DNA from: an uncultured Acetatifactor sp.
GTDB lineage: Bacteria; Bacillota; Clostridia; Lachnospirales; Lachnospiraceae
Reading direction: 5' to 3'
Length of the DNA: 27,027 nucleotides
Assembly (NCBI GenBank): GCA_910586515.1
Contig: CAJUGL010000047.1
Coordinates: forward strand, 1 to 27,027
Program-made: the position numbers and the translations under genes
Part shown: positions 5,052-13,700 of the stretch, in pieces
How positions within the stretch are numbered: position 1 is the stretch's first letter
Layout: the number at the start of each line of letters is the position of its first letter
The notes under the pieces: generated by a model
What the model was told of the DNA's origin: nothing
What the model saw: the letters and a program-made list of their open reading frames with translations, nothing else
Database searches by the model: none

Positions 5052-7100
5052 CTATATCTCTCCGTTTTCCAGCATGCTGTCAACGGTTCTCTTCAGCACG
5101 CCGATGGCCTCTATAATGCCTACCCCCTCCATCTGACAGGCCGCGGTATTCAGATGACCGCCGCCCCCCATCCGCTCCATGATAATCTGCACATTGACCT
5201 CATCTATGGAGCGGGCGCTGATATAAATCATCCCCTGGTAGTCTGTCAGCACAAAACTGGCCTTCACCCCCCGGATATTCAGCAGCTCATTTGCCGCCTG
5301 CGCCCCGATAATAGTAGGACTGGGCAGATCATCCGCGGTACAGATGGAGATGGCAAAATACTTCTTATAAATCTCCGCCTGACTTACCGCATCTGCCTTG
5401 GCCTTGTAGCCCTGGGCATCTTCCCTGAACAGCTTCCGCACACGGGTTACATCCGCTCCGCTGCGGCGAAGGAACGCGGCGGCCTCAAAGGTCCGCACCC
5501 CTGTCTTGATCATAAAGTTATTCGTATCAATCATAATCCCGGCATACATGGAATCCGCCTCTTCCGCCCGGATTTTGATATTATCGTAAATGTACTGAAG
5601 TATCTCTGAAACCATCTCGCAGGTGGAGGAGGCGTAAGGTTCCACATAGGACAGCGTGGCATTTTCAATAGTCTCCGTGCCCTGACGATGATGATCCAAC
5701 ACCACCACACACTTGCAGAATTTCAGCAGATCCGGACACTCCGTTATAGATGGTTTGTTCACGTCCACCACCACCAGAACGGTATTGCTGCCCGCGGCTT
5801 CTATGGCCTGCTGAGGGCTGATTATCATATCGCCGTACTCCGGATGCTTTCCGAACAGCTCCACAGTGGGCTGAATCGCAGGAATCACCTTGTCCAGCAC
5901 GATATGAGCCTTGCGGCCCAATGTCAGGGCTATCCGGTAAATTCCCACTGCGGCGCCGAAGCTGTCCGCATCCGGTATCCTGTGTCCCATTACCAGGACC
6001 TGATCCTTTCCGGTAATAATCTCCCTGAGAGCCTGGGCCTTCACCCTTGCCTTTACTCTGGTATTTTTTTCCACCTGCTGACTCTTTCCGCCGTAGTATG
6101 TAATACTCTCCGGCGTCTTGATGACGGCCTGATCGCCGCCCCTGCCCAAAGCCAAATCTATCGCATTGCGGGAAAATTCATAATTCTGCGCATAGGTCAG
6201 CCCATCCAGACCCACCCCGATACTGATGGTGACGGCCATCTCGTTTCCGATATTGACTGTCTTAACCTCTTCCAGCAGATCAAACCGGGACTCCTGCAGC
6301 TGGGCAACCGCCCTTTTGCGCATGATAATCAGATATTTGTCCTTCTCTAGCTTCTTGCAGATTCCGTCAAAGGCCGAAATATACTTATTCACCTTCCGCT
6401 CAATCAGCGCGATCAATAAGGAGCGGCGCACCTCTTCCACACCGTCCAGAGCCTCGTCGTAATTGTCGAGATAGATCATGCCCACAGCAAGGCTTTGATC
6501 GTCCACTTCCCGCAGGGCAATGCGCAGGGCCGTCTCGTCATAAAGATAAACGGCAATCAGATAACCGTCATAGCTTTCCCCGTCAATCATGTCGCTGTGA
6601 CTGGCCAGATCTGCCAGCGAAATTCTCCGAAACTTCGCCACAAACTCATTTCCCTCATATTCCACTTCATACTGCGCCTCCTCCAGTCCTCCGTCGTCAG
6701 GCAGCCGGTCTCTGGTAATGGTGGGAAACAGTGAAGTGATAGATTTTTTATACCCCTTTGGCTGATGAATGACCGCTTCAAAGGCGGCGTTTGTCCAGAT
6801 CACCTTGCCGCTGTCGTCCAGCAGAGCGTAGGGCAAATCCATCTCCCGCAGCAATCTGCGCTGAATCTGGCCGTATTCCGTGGCAAAGCTGATAAATTCA
6901 TTCATAATAATGGGTTTGTTGTAAAAATACAGGGAAAGCGTTATCGCAAAATACAACAGGATATATCCTGCCAACAGCATACCCGCCCGGTAATCAATAA
7001 TAAACATTGCCACATCCACAATACAGCACAGCAAACCCAAATAAATGCCGAACTGTATAAAGGTCTTAATACGGCCCTTCAGTTTTATTCTCTTTTTCAT
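5052..7100 (-). CDS. gdpP: Cyclic-di-AMP phosphodiesterase GdpP
   Basis: This 682-aa membrane protein has the full GdpP layout. Two transmembrane helices lie at about 10-60. A PAS-like segment follows (YALLDDSGKVIWTNAAFEAV, about 90-115), then a degenerate GGDEF domain (about 170-330) in which GGDEF is replaced by SIGVGLDG/GRGGDQ-type sequence. The C-terminal DHH/DHHA1 phosphoesterase shows GHRIPDADSFGAAVGIYR, VVVDVN, VVLDHHRQG and GGGGHLNTAACQ, so all metal-binding motifs are present. It hydrolyses c-di-AMP and so tunes osmolyte transport and wall stress. A promoter and an upstream rpsR terminator indicate separate control from the ribosomal genes; a 6-bp hairpin precedes the SD GAGG. Confidence 0.96.
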   Translation of the reverse strand: MKKRIKLKGRIKTFIQFGIYLGLLCCIVDVAMFIIDYRAGMLLAGYILLYFAITLSLYFYNKPIIMNEFISFATEYGQIQRRLLREMDLPYALLDDSGKVIWTNAAFEAVIHQPKGYKKSITSLFPTITRDRLPDDGGLEEAQYEVEYEGNEFVAKFRRISLADLASHSDMIDGESYDGYLIAVYLYDETALRIALREVDDQSLAVGMIYLDNYDEALDGVEEVRRSLLIALIERKVNKYISAFDGICKKLEKDKYLIIMRKRAVAQLQESRFDLLEEVKTVNIGNEMAVTISIGVGLDGLTYAQNYEFSRNAIDLALGRGGDQAVIKTPESITYYGGKSQQVEKNTRVKARVKAQALREIITGKDQVLVMGHRIPDADSFGAAVGIYRIALTLGRKAHIVLDKVIPAIQPTVELFGKHPEYGDMIISPQQAIEAAGSNTVLVVVDVNKPSITECPDLLKFCKCVVVLDHHRQGTETIENATLSYVEPYASSTCEMVSEILQYIYDNIKIRAEEADSMYAGIMIDTNNFMIKTGVRTFEAAAFLRRSGADVTRVRKLFREDAQGYKAKADAVSQAEIYKKYFAISICTADDLPSPTIIGAQAANELLNIRGVKASFVLTDYQGMIYISARSIDEVNVQIIMERMGGGGHLNTAACQMEGVGIIEAIGVLKRTVDSMLENGEI

Positions 7101-7111
7101 ATGGATACCTC

Positions 7112-7133
7112 GCGGGACCGGAATCCTTCCCGC
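7112..7133 (-). promoter_or_regulatory. Hairpin in the gdpP leader next to the ribosome site
   Basis: On the minus strand GCGGGA (7133-7128) pairs with TCCCGC (7117-7112) around a 10-nt loop, directly followed by the SD GAGG and ATG at 7100. It could modulate translation or simply shield the leader. Nothing matches a riboswitch I know. Confidence 0.4.
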
Positions 7134-7179
7134 TTATTTTCTCATTTTGATCTATTTCAGAAAACATGCTTACCTGAAC

Positions 7180-7185
7180 ATTATA
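7180..7185 (-). promoter_or_regulatory. Promoter for gdpP (extended -10)
   Basis: The minus strand reads TGCTATAAT, a consensus -10 with the TGn extension. It lies about 80 nt before the gdpP start and downstream of the rpsR terminator. No good TTGACA is seen at 17 nt (TGGCAT), consistent with an extended -10 promoter. Confidence 0.65.
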
Positions 7186-7249
7186 GCATACTCTTCAACA
7201 CTATGCCACAATTTAATTTGTCTAAAATGGAAATGTTTTGCAGAATCGA

Positions 7250-7281
7250 GAAAAAAACCGGCTGTCCTCTCGGACAGCCGG
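7250..7281 (-). terminator. Terminator after rpsR
   Basis: CCGGCTGTCC-GAGA-GGACAGCCGG is a perfect 10-bp stem with a tetraloop (7281-7258), followed on the minus strand by seven U (7257-7251). It lies 15 nt after the rpsR stop and closes the rpsF-ssb-rpsR operon. Confidence 0.97.
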
Positions 7282-7296
7282 CCTGATCATACAGAC

Positions 7297-7560
7297 TTAA
7301 TCCTGTACATAGGGCATCAATGCAACGTGACGAGCTCTCTTGATCGCTACGGTCAGCGCCCTCTGATGCTTTGCGCAATTGCCGGTGATACGGCGGGGAA
7401 GAATCTTACCCCTCTCGGAAACGTATCTCTTCAGCTTATTGGTATCCTTATAATCAATTACATTGTCTTTCCCACAGAAAACGCAGACCTTTCTTTTCCT
7501 GCGGATTCCGCCCCTTTTCCTCATGGGGCCGTCGGATTTCTCACCCTTATTGTAAGCCAT
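7297..7560 (-). CDS. rpsR: 30S ribosomal protein S18
   Basis: This 87-aa protein contains KVCVFCGKDNVIDYKDTNKLKRYV, GKILPRRITGNCAKHQRAL and AIKRARHVALMPYV, the standard S18 sequence. The start, MAYNKGEKSDGPMRKRGGIRR, is basic as expected. It carries Cys residues CxxC near the start of the core and a later Cys, a C+ type S18 that may bind zinc. AGGAGG is 7 nt before ATG. S18 pairs with S6 (rpsF, same operon) on the small-subunit platform. It lies 27 nt after ssb. Confidence 0.98.
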   Translation of the reverse strand: MAYNKGEKSDGPMRKRGGIRRKRKVCVFCGKDNVIDYKDTNKLKRYVSERGKILPRRITGNCAKHQRALTVAIKRARHVALMPYVQD

Positions 7561-7587
7561 GTCAATGCCTCCTGTCCATAATCAAAC

Positions 7588-8079
7588 TTAGTTAAACGGT
7601 AATTCCTCATCAATGCCGTCCGGGATATTCATAAACCCGTCTCCTGCGCCTGACGGCGCCGGCGCGCTGTTCTGATTCCCTCCGAAGCCGCCTCCGTTAA
7701 AACCTCCTCCGCCGAAGCCGCCTCCGTTGTTAAAACCGCCGGCATTTCCTCCTGATGCATTCTTGCTCTCGGCGAATTCGATCTCATCTACCATAACGCG
7801 GACACTGTAAACCATCTGCCCGTCTTTATTGGTATAATTGTCGTTCTGAACTCTGCCGCTCATCAGAATCTTTATTCCCTTATGCAGGTATCTCTCCACA
7901 AATTCCGCCTGCTTTCCAAAAGCGGTACAATTAAAAAAATCCGCCTCAGGCTCGCCTTCGCGCTTAAAACGCCTGTCCACCGCAATGGAAAAACGGGCTA
8001 CCGACGTCTGGCTGGCCCCCTGGGAATAACGTACTTCCGGATCTCTTGTTAAGCGTCCCATCAGTATAACTTTATTCAT
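7588..8079 (-). CDS. ssb: Single-stranded DNA-binding protein
   Basis: The OB-fold domain begins MNKVILMGRLTRDPEVRYSQ and continues RFSIAVDRRF, DFFNCTAFGKQAEFV and VDEIEFAES. It is followed by a flexible Gly/Asn-rich linker (NNGGGFGGGGFNGGGFGG) and the acidic tip DGIDEELPFN that recruits replication partners. The frame is open 8 codons further up to an ATG at 8103. That ATG sits in a 9-bp inverted repeat and has no SD, so 8079 is chosen (163 aa), although its own SD is weak. It binds ssDNA in replication and repair. Between rpsF and rpsR it is in its usual Firmicute place. Confidence 0.95.
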   Translation of the reverse strand: MNKVILMGRLTRDPEVRYSQGASQTSVARFSIAVDRRFKREGEPEADFFNCTAFGKQAEFVERYLHKGIKILMSGRVQNDNYTNKDGQMVYSVRVMVDEIEFAESKNASGGNAGGFNNGGGFGGGGFNGGGFGGNQNSAPAPSGAGDGFMNIPDGIDEELPFN

Positions 8080-8094
8080 ATTTTTCTCGCTTTC

Positions 8095-8114
8095 TATACT
8101 CATTCATGAGTATA
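8095..8114. other. 9-bp perfect inverted repeat in the rpsF-ssb gap
   Basis: TATACTCAT (8095-8103) and ATGAGTATA (8106-8114) are separated by 2 bp. The repeat overlaps the more upstream of the two possible ssb ATG codons. As RNA it makes a tight hairpin only if the loop opens to at least 3-4 nt; as DNA it could be a dimeric operator. It does not match the Firmicute LexA box. Confidence 0.6.
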
Positions 8115-8116
8115 TA

Positions 8117-8407
8117 TTAAGCCTCGTCCTGTCTGACAATCAGATATCTGATGACATTTTCCATAATACGGATACGACTCTCGATCTCAATCGGAGCAGT
8201 GCTCTCGGCATCAAATCTGATGAAATAATAAAATCCTTCTTTCATCTTCTGAACTTCGTAAGCAAGTCTCTTCTTGCCCCATTCGTCCACCTCTGTGATG
8301 ACACCGCCAAATCTCTCTACGAGAGCTTTGCATTTGTCAACGACAGCCGCTCTCTCTTCGTCCTCAATCTTCGCGGACACGACTACGGCCAATTCATACT
8401 TGTTCAT
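8117..8407 (-). CDS. rpsF: 30S ribosomal protein S6
   Basis: This 96-aa protein reads MNKYELAVVVSAKIEDEERA, then VDEWGKKRLAYEVQKMKEGFYYFIRFDA and RIRIMENVIRYLIVRQDE, classic S6. It binds the 30S platform together with S18. It is first in the rpsF-ssb-rpsR operon, downstream of a consensus promoter and a candidate S6:S18-binding hairpin. The AGGAGG is about 12 nt from the ATG, longer than ideal, which fits a gene under translational control from its leader. Confidence 0.98.
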   Translation of the reverse strand: MNKYELAVVVSAKIEDEERAAVVDKCKALVERFGGVITEVDEWGKKRLAYEVQKMKEGFYYFIRFDAESTAPIEIESRIRIMENVIRYLIVRQDEA

Positions 8408-8436
8408 GCTTGTTACTTACCTCCTTTTGGTCTCTG

Positions 8437-8455
8437 GCCCGCACTCGGTGCGAGC
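8437..8455 (-). promoter_or_regulatory. Candidate S6:S18 autoregulatory leader hairpin
   Basis: In the rpsF leader, GCTCGCA pairs with TGCGGGC (one G-U) closing a CCGAG loop. Known S6:S18 leader motifs expose a CCG in or near the hairpin loop, mimicking the 16S site of the S6-S18 pair, and lie just upstream of rpsF. Position and loop fit; the full consensus could not be checked. Confidence 0.55.
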
Positions 8456-8481
8456 AAGGAATTGATTCATCACAAATATAA

Positions 8482-8510
8482 ATGATAGCATGATTTTCCT
8501 GATATTACAA
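8482..8510 (-). promoter_or_regulatory. Promoter of rpsF-ssb-rpsR
   Basis: On the minus strand TTGTAA (8510-8505), a 17-nt spacer, and TATCAT (8487-8482) preceded by TGC. The predicted start near 8475 gives a leader of about 68 nt containing the 8437-8455 hairpin. Confidence 0.8.
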
Positions 8511-8525
8511 GCATTTTTTTACAAT

Positions 8526-8699
8526 TCACAAAATTTCTTTAACGCTTTTCTCCAAAAGCCGTCTGGCAATCATCACCTGATGACCGCAGCCCCTGCATTT
8601 CAGCCGAAAATCCGCCCCTGAACGCAGCACCTCCCATTCCCTGCTGCCGCAGGGATGCTGCTTCTTGAGCCGCACCACATCTCCCACATTGATCTCCAT
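8526..8699 (-). CDS. DUF951 family protein, 57 aa
   Basis: The protein starts MEINVGDVVRLKKQHPCGS and continues WEVLRSGADFRLKCRGCGHQ, then VMIARRLLEKSVKEIL. This is the typical small DUF951 pattern: a short beta-rich domain with a His-Pro-Cys-Gly element and a CxxC (CRGC) that could bind a metal. The family is common in Firmicutes, often next to rpsF or mechanosensitive-channel genes. The SD AAGGGGG is 6 nt before ATG. It follows the YdcF-like gene by 60 nt and shares its direction, so it is probably cotranscribed with it. A longer frame over the same DNA gives no family resemblance. Confidence 0.9.
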   Translation of the reverse strand: MEINVGDVVRLKKQHPCGSREWEVLRSGADFRLKCRGCGHQVMIARRLLEKSVKEIL

Positions 8700-8759
8700 T
8701 TACTACCCCCTTCCGCTTCGGCAAACCGCCTTTCCGCTTTGAAATCGAGCAGTTACCGC

Positions 8760-9608
8760 TCATAAATTACCCGCAAAAAAATCCTTCACAACGCCAAAAA
8801 ACTCCCTCAGCAGATTGTGAGGCGCCATTCCCGGCAGCGAGTCCGCCGCCAGCCCCTCCGCATGGGCATAACCCTGCTTTTTCGCAATGGCCAGAGCGCG
8901 AAACACATGAAAATTGTTGGTCACAATGACCACCCTATCCTGCTTTCGATCCAGTAATTCTCCGCTGAACACCAGATTCTCGTAGGTGTTTGCCGATCTG
9001 TCCTCGGTCAATATACGCTCCGGCTCTATTCCGGCCCGGATCAGATACTCCCGCATCCCGGCCGCTTCCGTGATCGCCTCGTCGGCCCCCTGCCCTCCGG
9101 AAACCACAGCCCTGGTATCCGGATTTTCCGTCAGATAAGCCGCCGCCTCGTCAAGCCGCTTCCGCAGAGCCTCGCCCGGTCCGTCCTTCTTCCACTGCGC
9201 ACCCAGGACGACGCAGTAATCCGCCCCTCCGGCAGCTTTGGCCTCATATCCGGTCAGAATCAGCCCCTCCACTGTGCAGAACAGGAGAAGGCCGGCGGCA
9301 AAAACACCGATGCCCGTCACTTTTATCCATCCCGGCATGGCAATCATCAGTTTTTCGTTGCGGAACATGGCTCTCAGCATCAGACAGCCGCAGCCTATGC
9401 CTCCCCAGATCAAAAAGAAATATGTCCCGAATCCGGCCAGGGCAATCCCTCCGCAGTAACAGATACAGACCGCTCCTAAAATCCCGAAAATACCGGCCGG
9501 TACGGAATATCGCTTCAGCCTGCGCCCCCGTTTATCCAGAAAGATGATCCTGCGGCTCCTCTCCACGGGAACCAATGTCTTTTCGTATCCTTTTCTTCTT
9601 TTTATCAA
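8760..9608 (-). CDS. YdcF/SanA-like DUF218 membrane protein
   Basis: The protein has 282 aa from a TTG start with GAGGT 6 nt upstream. The N-terminus is basic (IKRRKGYEKT), followed by two hydrophobic blocks, about 38-85 (probably two helices) and 93-125. The DUF218 domain fills the rest: DYCVVLGAQ, ALRKRLDEAAAYL, VVSGGQGADEAITEAAGMREYL, ERILTEDRSANTYENLVFS, VIVTNNFHVFRAL. These motifs match the YdcF/ElyC/SanA family, tied to envelope polysaccharide or peptidoglycan metabolism; the reaction is unknown. The catalytic domain is predicted outside the membrane. A promoter lies about 90 nt upstream and DUF951 follows. Confidence 0.9.
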   Translation of the reverse strand: MIKRRKGYEKTLVPVERSRRIIFLDKRGRRLKRYSVPAGIFGILGAVCICYCGGIALAGFGTYFFLIWGGIGCGCLMLRAMFRNEKLMIAMPGWIKVTGIGVFAAGLLLFCTVEGLILTGYEAKAAGGADYCVVLGAQWKKDGPGEALRKRLDEAAAYLTENPDTRAVVSGGQGADEAITEAAGMREYLIRAGIEPERILTEDRSANTYENLVFSGELLDRKQDRVVIVTNNFHVFRALAIAKKQGYAHAEGLAADSLPGMAPHNLLREFFGVVKDFFAGNL

Positions 9609-9691
9609 ACGAATACCTCTGTTTTATCTTTTATTCTGATTATGCCCCGCGGTCTTCCCCCTATCCCGGAAGCAGGTCCGCTTGGTATCCT

Positions 9692-9721
9692 ATTATATCA
9701 TATACCGCCGATTCGGCTCAA
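9692..9721 (-). promoter_or_regulatory. Promoter of the YdcF-like gene
   Basis: On the minus strand TTGAGC (9721-9716), an 18-nt spacer and TATAAT (9697-9692). In the same divergent gap (9609-9846), the plus strand carries TGGTAAAAT (-10 TAAAAT at 9794-9799) as a weak candidate promoter for the sirtuin gene. Confidence 0.7.
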
Positions 9722-9846
9722 TAGGACCGGCGTTTATATTTATTAATTTTTCCAAAAATGCTTCTTTTTATGGCATTACGAAAAAAGCCGTGGTAAAATA
9801 GAATCGAAACGGCAGTACCTATCCCGGGAAAGGCAGGGTGACTTTT

Positions 9847-10575
9847 ATGGAAAAGAACGCAAATACTATCGAAGAATTGAAGAAGATTATCCAAGAATAT
9901 GATAACATCGTGTTTTTCGGCGGCGCCGGCGTGTCCACAGAGAGCGGGATTCCGGATTTCCGCAGTGTGGACGGCCTCTATCACCAGCAGTATGACTACC
10001 CGCCTGAGACAATATTGAGCCACACTTTCTATCTCCGCAATCCGGAAGAATTCTTTCGCTTTTACCGCAATAAGATGCTTTTTCCGGACGCAAAGCCCAA
10101 TGCGGCGCATAGGGAGCTGGCCCGGCTGGAAGCCCGGGGAAAGCTTCGGGCAGTAATCACCCAAAATATAGACGGTCTGCATCAGGCCGCCGGAAGCAAA
10201 ACAGTGCTGGAACTGCACGGTTCGGTTCTGCGCAATTACTGCCGGAAGTGCGGACAGTTTTACGACGTACAGTATGTTCTTAATGCGCCGGATGTGCCCA
10301 AATGCGAAAAATGCGGCGGCCAGGTGAAACCGGATGTGGTTCTGTATGAGGAAGGACTGAATCAGGAAACCATCAATGCCGCAGTGCGCTTTATTCATGA
10401 CGCCCAGGTATTGATCATCGGCGGAACTTCACTGGCGGTTTATCCTGCGGCAGGACTCATCGACTATTTCCGGGGAGAAAAGCTGGTGGTAATCAACAAG
10501 ACGCCCACCCACAGAGATGCCCATGCGGACCTGCTGATTCAGGCTCCCATCGGAGAAGTTTTCTCCCAATTATGA
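9847..10575 (+). CDS. Sir2-family NAD-dependent protein deacylase
   Basis: This 242-aa sirtuin has all key motifs: GGAGVSTESGIPDFRS (25-40), TQNIDGLH (104-111), catalytic His123 in ELHGSV, a zinc site Cys131/Cys134 and Cys152/Cys155 (CRKC, CEKC), GGTSLAVYPAA, and VVINKTPT. It removes acyl groups from lysines using NAD+, giving nicotinamide and O-acyl-ADP-ribose; acetyl-CoA synthetase is a usual bacterial target. The ATG at 9847 is preferred because AGGGTG lies 6 nt upstream and overlaps the alternative GTG at 9838. The enzyme is probably monocistronic: a terminator follows at 10671. Confidence 0.96.
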   Translation: MEKNANTIEELKKIIQEYDNIVFFGGAGVSTESGIPDFRSVDGLYHQQYDYPPETILSHTFYLRNPEEFFRFYRNKMLFPDAKPNAAHRELARLEARGKLRAVITQNIDGLHQAAGSKTVLELHGSVLRNYCRKCGQFYDVQYVLNAPDVPKCEKCGGQVKPDVVLYEEGLNQETINAAVRFIHDAQVLIIGGTSLAVYPAAGLIDYFRGEKLVVINKTPTHRDAHADLLIQAPIGEVFSQL

Positions 10576-10670
10576 TAACGGTTCCGCCAGGGCGCTGAAC
10601 GGTTACGATAATGCACACAAAATGCGAAAAGAATCCGTTTTGGCGCCCGCCGGCAGCTTCCCGGCAATTT

Positions 10671-10713
10671 CAGGCGGCATCCCTCCCGCAGGAGACTTAC
10701 CGCCTGTTTTTAT
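10671..10713 (+). terminator. Terminator after the sirtuin gene
   Basis: CAGGCGG (10671-10677) pairs with CCGCCTG (10700-10706), with an inner CTCC/GGAG stem, followed by TTTTTATTT. Confidence 0.8.
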
Positions 10714-10738
10714 TTCACAGGAATGTTCGTCCTGTGAA
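10714..10738. other. 9-bp hairpin in the convergent gap after the DUF4132 gene
   Basis: TTCACAGGA (10714-10722) pairs with TCCTGTGAA (10730-10738) around 7 nt. No U-run follows on either strand, so it is not a classic terminator. It sits 55 nt past the DUF4132 stop and may mark the 3' end of that long operon. The rest of 10576-10793 shows no gene. Confidence 0.6.
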
Positions 10739-10793
10739 CCCCTCCGGGAGGATGCACGCGCAAACGGAATTCTTATTTATCACGTCCCTGCTA

Positions 10794-13700
10794 TCATCGT
10801 TTGGTCTTCCAGTTCGCATTCTTCTCCTTGCTGGCTGCCGTGGCCCTGGTCAGCTGCAGCACAATCTCGCTGAAATACCGCTCCGGCACCTCCTTCAGGA
10901 AATAGGAATTGCTGTCGTTCGCCTCATCGTACACATAGCTTCCCCGCCTGATGTCGCTGTTCATTACACCGCTGTTCTCGGAGAGAAGCGTTCCTCCCGC
11001 ATTGTAGAACCTGGCTTCATACACGGTCACATCCTCATTCTCCCCTCCCACATAGCTGCCGGAAAAGTGGAGTTCAACCCCCAGCCCGAGTTCCCTGTCC
11101 TCTCTGTAATAGCTGTAGAAACCGCCTCCGTCCTGCACGGAACCCCGATACCATCCCAGGGTCTGAAGCTTTCCGCCCAGGGACAGGTCATTGACGATGC
11201 AGCCGCCGAAGCGCTCCAGACTCTTCTGCTCCCCCTCTTCTTCGGTTCTATGATAAACCGGGCGTTCCAGCTGCTCCACAGGCTGGACAATCTCATAATC
11301 CTCCAGCTGTTCCTTCCAGGTTTTCAGAGAATCCCCGGACAGCTCTATGGGATGCACAAGGCCTATTGCGGAAGGGCTTTCCCCGTCTGCCCCGTCCCGG
11401 GCATCCGGCAGCTGAAATTCGTCTTCCTCTTCCGTGTTGAAAGAACTGTCCTCCATGTAACGGAAAGTGGATACCAGCTTCCGGTCCTCATAAACGCCCC
11501 AGATCAGCCCGGTGGCAAACTGATGCATCACGGGATTCTTCACAAACAGATTCTTCCAGGCCGTCACGCTCCACTGTCTCCCCGAAGACAGCGCCATCTC
11601 CAGGCGCATCTTCTGGCTGCTCACGGTTGCCTTCATCTGTTTCTTCATCTGCTTGAATTCCTCGTAGGCCTCAGCCGCTTTCTCCTGATCGTCCCGCTTG
11701 CCCGGAGAAGGGAGATTCTTCAGCTTTTTACCGCTCTCGTCAAAGACCTCTATCTCCAGAGCAGTCGTAATGGTCACGGTAAATTTTCTCTCCCCGTAAT
11801 CAAATACCCTTTCCATCTTCTCATTAAAGCCCAGATCAGGCACTATTCTGTCCGCCAGTTCCTCGGTGGTGATTCCCAGCTGAGACGCGGCGAAATCCAA
11901 CGCCTTCCCTGCCGCTGTCTTCACCTGTTTAAATTTGAATTTCCTGGATATTCCGTCTACAATCAACAGGGCCTGAGGCTGGGGATTCAGCGCCAGAGCC
12001 TGCACGGCCTCCGAGGCAATGGCTCCCCTGGCCGCCTGGGGCCATTCCTGAATCTGGTGCTGCAGCTTCTTCACGATCTCGGCTCCCCCGTGAATGGACG
12101 CCGCATAGAGCACCCAGCGTTTCTTGGATTCCGCTCCCGCCTCCATCCACTTGTCAAAAAGCTCATTGGCATAGACTGCGAATTCCCGCTGATCCAGCGC
12201 CTCCGCCAGAAGGGCAGCCCCGGAGCTTACGCCGCAGGGAGACATGGAAGCATAGCTTAAGAACACGGCCTGCAGATATTCCTCGGAAGCTTCCTCTCCG
12301 CTGATCATATGTACCGCTGAAAACGGCGTCTCGTATGCCCAGGCCAGCGTGCGCTTCCTGCCGCCCTTGTGAATCTCCTTCACCAGCTCTTCCCGGGGCA
12401 AAACTTTTCCTGCCGCATTTTCCCCGGTCTCCCCGCTCACCTGCAGCACCGTTTCCAACAGGCTCCTGACCTTGCCGTTCTTCTCTTTCTCCAGGCTTTC
12501 CGCCAGAACGGCGGCATATTTCTCTCTGCCCCAGTCTGCCAGCACACGTACGGCCGTTTCCCGCTCTGCCGCCTTCTTGGAGCCAAGGAGTTTCAGCACA
12601 TCCTCCTCCCAGTTTTTCTGCCTGCCCAGAACCTTCAGCAGCTCTTCCCTGACTGCCTTTGAGGTGTCCTGCGTAAACCCTAAAATACCCTCCCTGAACC
12701 GGTCAGGCTGCTCCCCCAGCACCAGAAGACCAAGGCATCTGCCCGTGCTGCCCGCCTCCCGGAAAGCTGCCGTCATCTCCTCCGGCCGTTCTTCCAGATA
12801 GCCTCCGAACACCTTTTTGGCCGCCTCCTGGAAATCCGCCTTCCATTGTTCCGAATAGAAGGAATCATAGATGTCCGCATATCCGTTCAGCTGCTGCCTG
12901 AGCCCCAGATGTTCGGCATTCACCGCGGCGAAAAGTCTCTTCACCCCTGCTTTCTCAATCTTGCCGTCGTTCCTGAGGATGTTGGAATTGACATATCCCC
13001 TATACAGCATCAAATATGCCTCGCAGCGGCCGCTCAGGGCGTCAAATCCGTATGTCCTCTGATAACTCTGTAGCACAGCCCAATGCCTTCCGCCCCAGAA
13101 ATTGCTGCCCTGCATATTTTCTTCATAGGGATACAGCGTCTCAATTCCCTTCTCTCCTTTTAAATACTCCCTCACCGCCCCTGCAGCCTGACTCTCCGCG
13201 ATCTGAACCATGGCCTCAATGAGCATGCTCTGCTGTCTTTGGCCAAACTCTTCAGACCGTTCTCTGTACAGTCCGGGATCCAGCTCACCGATGACCGCAT
13301 TCATCCGCTGAAACGTGTCAAAGTCTGCTTTCTTCATACAGTTCAGAAATTCTTCCCGATTTTGCTTAAACTGACCGCGCAGAATCCCTGTTTTCGCCTT
13401 GACTGCCGCCCAGGCAATATATTTTCCCGCATCTATTCCGAATATACGGTCAAACTCCCCTCCTCTTTCGCCCAGCTCGCCCCGCAGATCAATGCTTTCC
13501 ATAATATCCAGCATGACATTCGTATTCGCGGCCAGACAGATTTTCAGGACATTCCTCAGCACAGGGGACTGGGCATAATTTACAAAGGCCGTTCCCCCAA
13601 GAAGCCGCAGCATAAAGCGGTCCACAGAACCATTCCTGCCCGCCATCTTCAGTATTCTCGCATCCACCTGATCGCGCTGCACTGCGTTCATTATTTCACT

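Noticed and set aside
8539..8763. 74-codon minus-strand frame
   Set aside because: It covers the DUF951 gene in another frame. The 8526-8699 frame has the SD and a clear family match.
10611..12260. 549-codon open frame on the plus strand
   Set aside because: It is antisense to the DUF4132 gene, has no SD or family motif, and its His/Leu/Pro-rich composition is typical of a shadow frame. The same holds for plus-strand frames at 14511-16289, 18226-19323 and 13239-14012.
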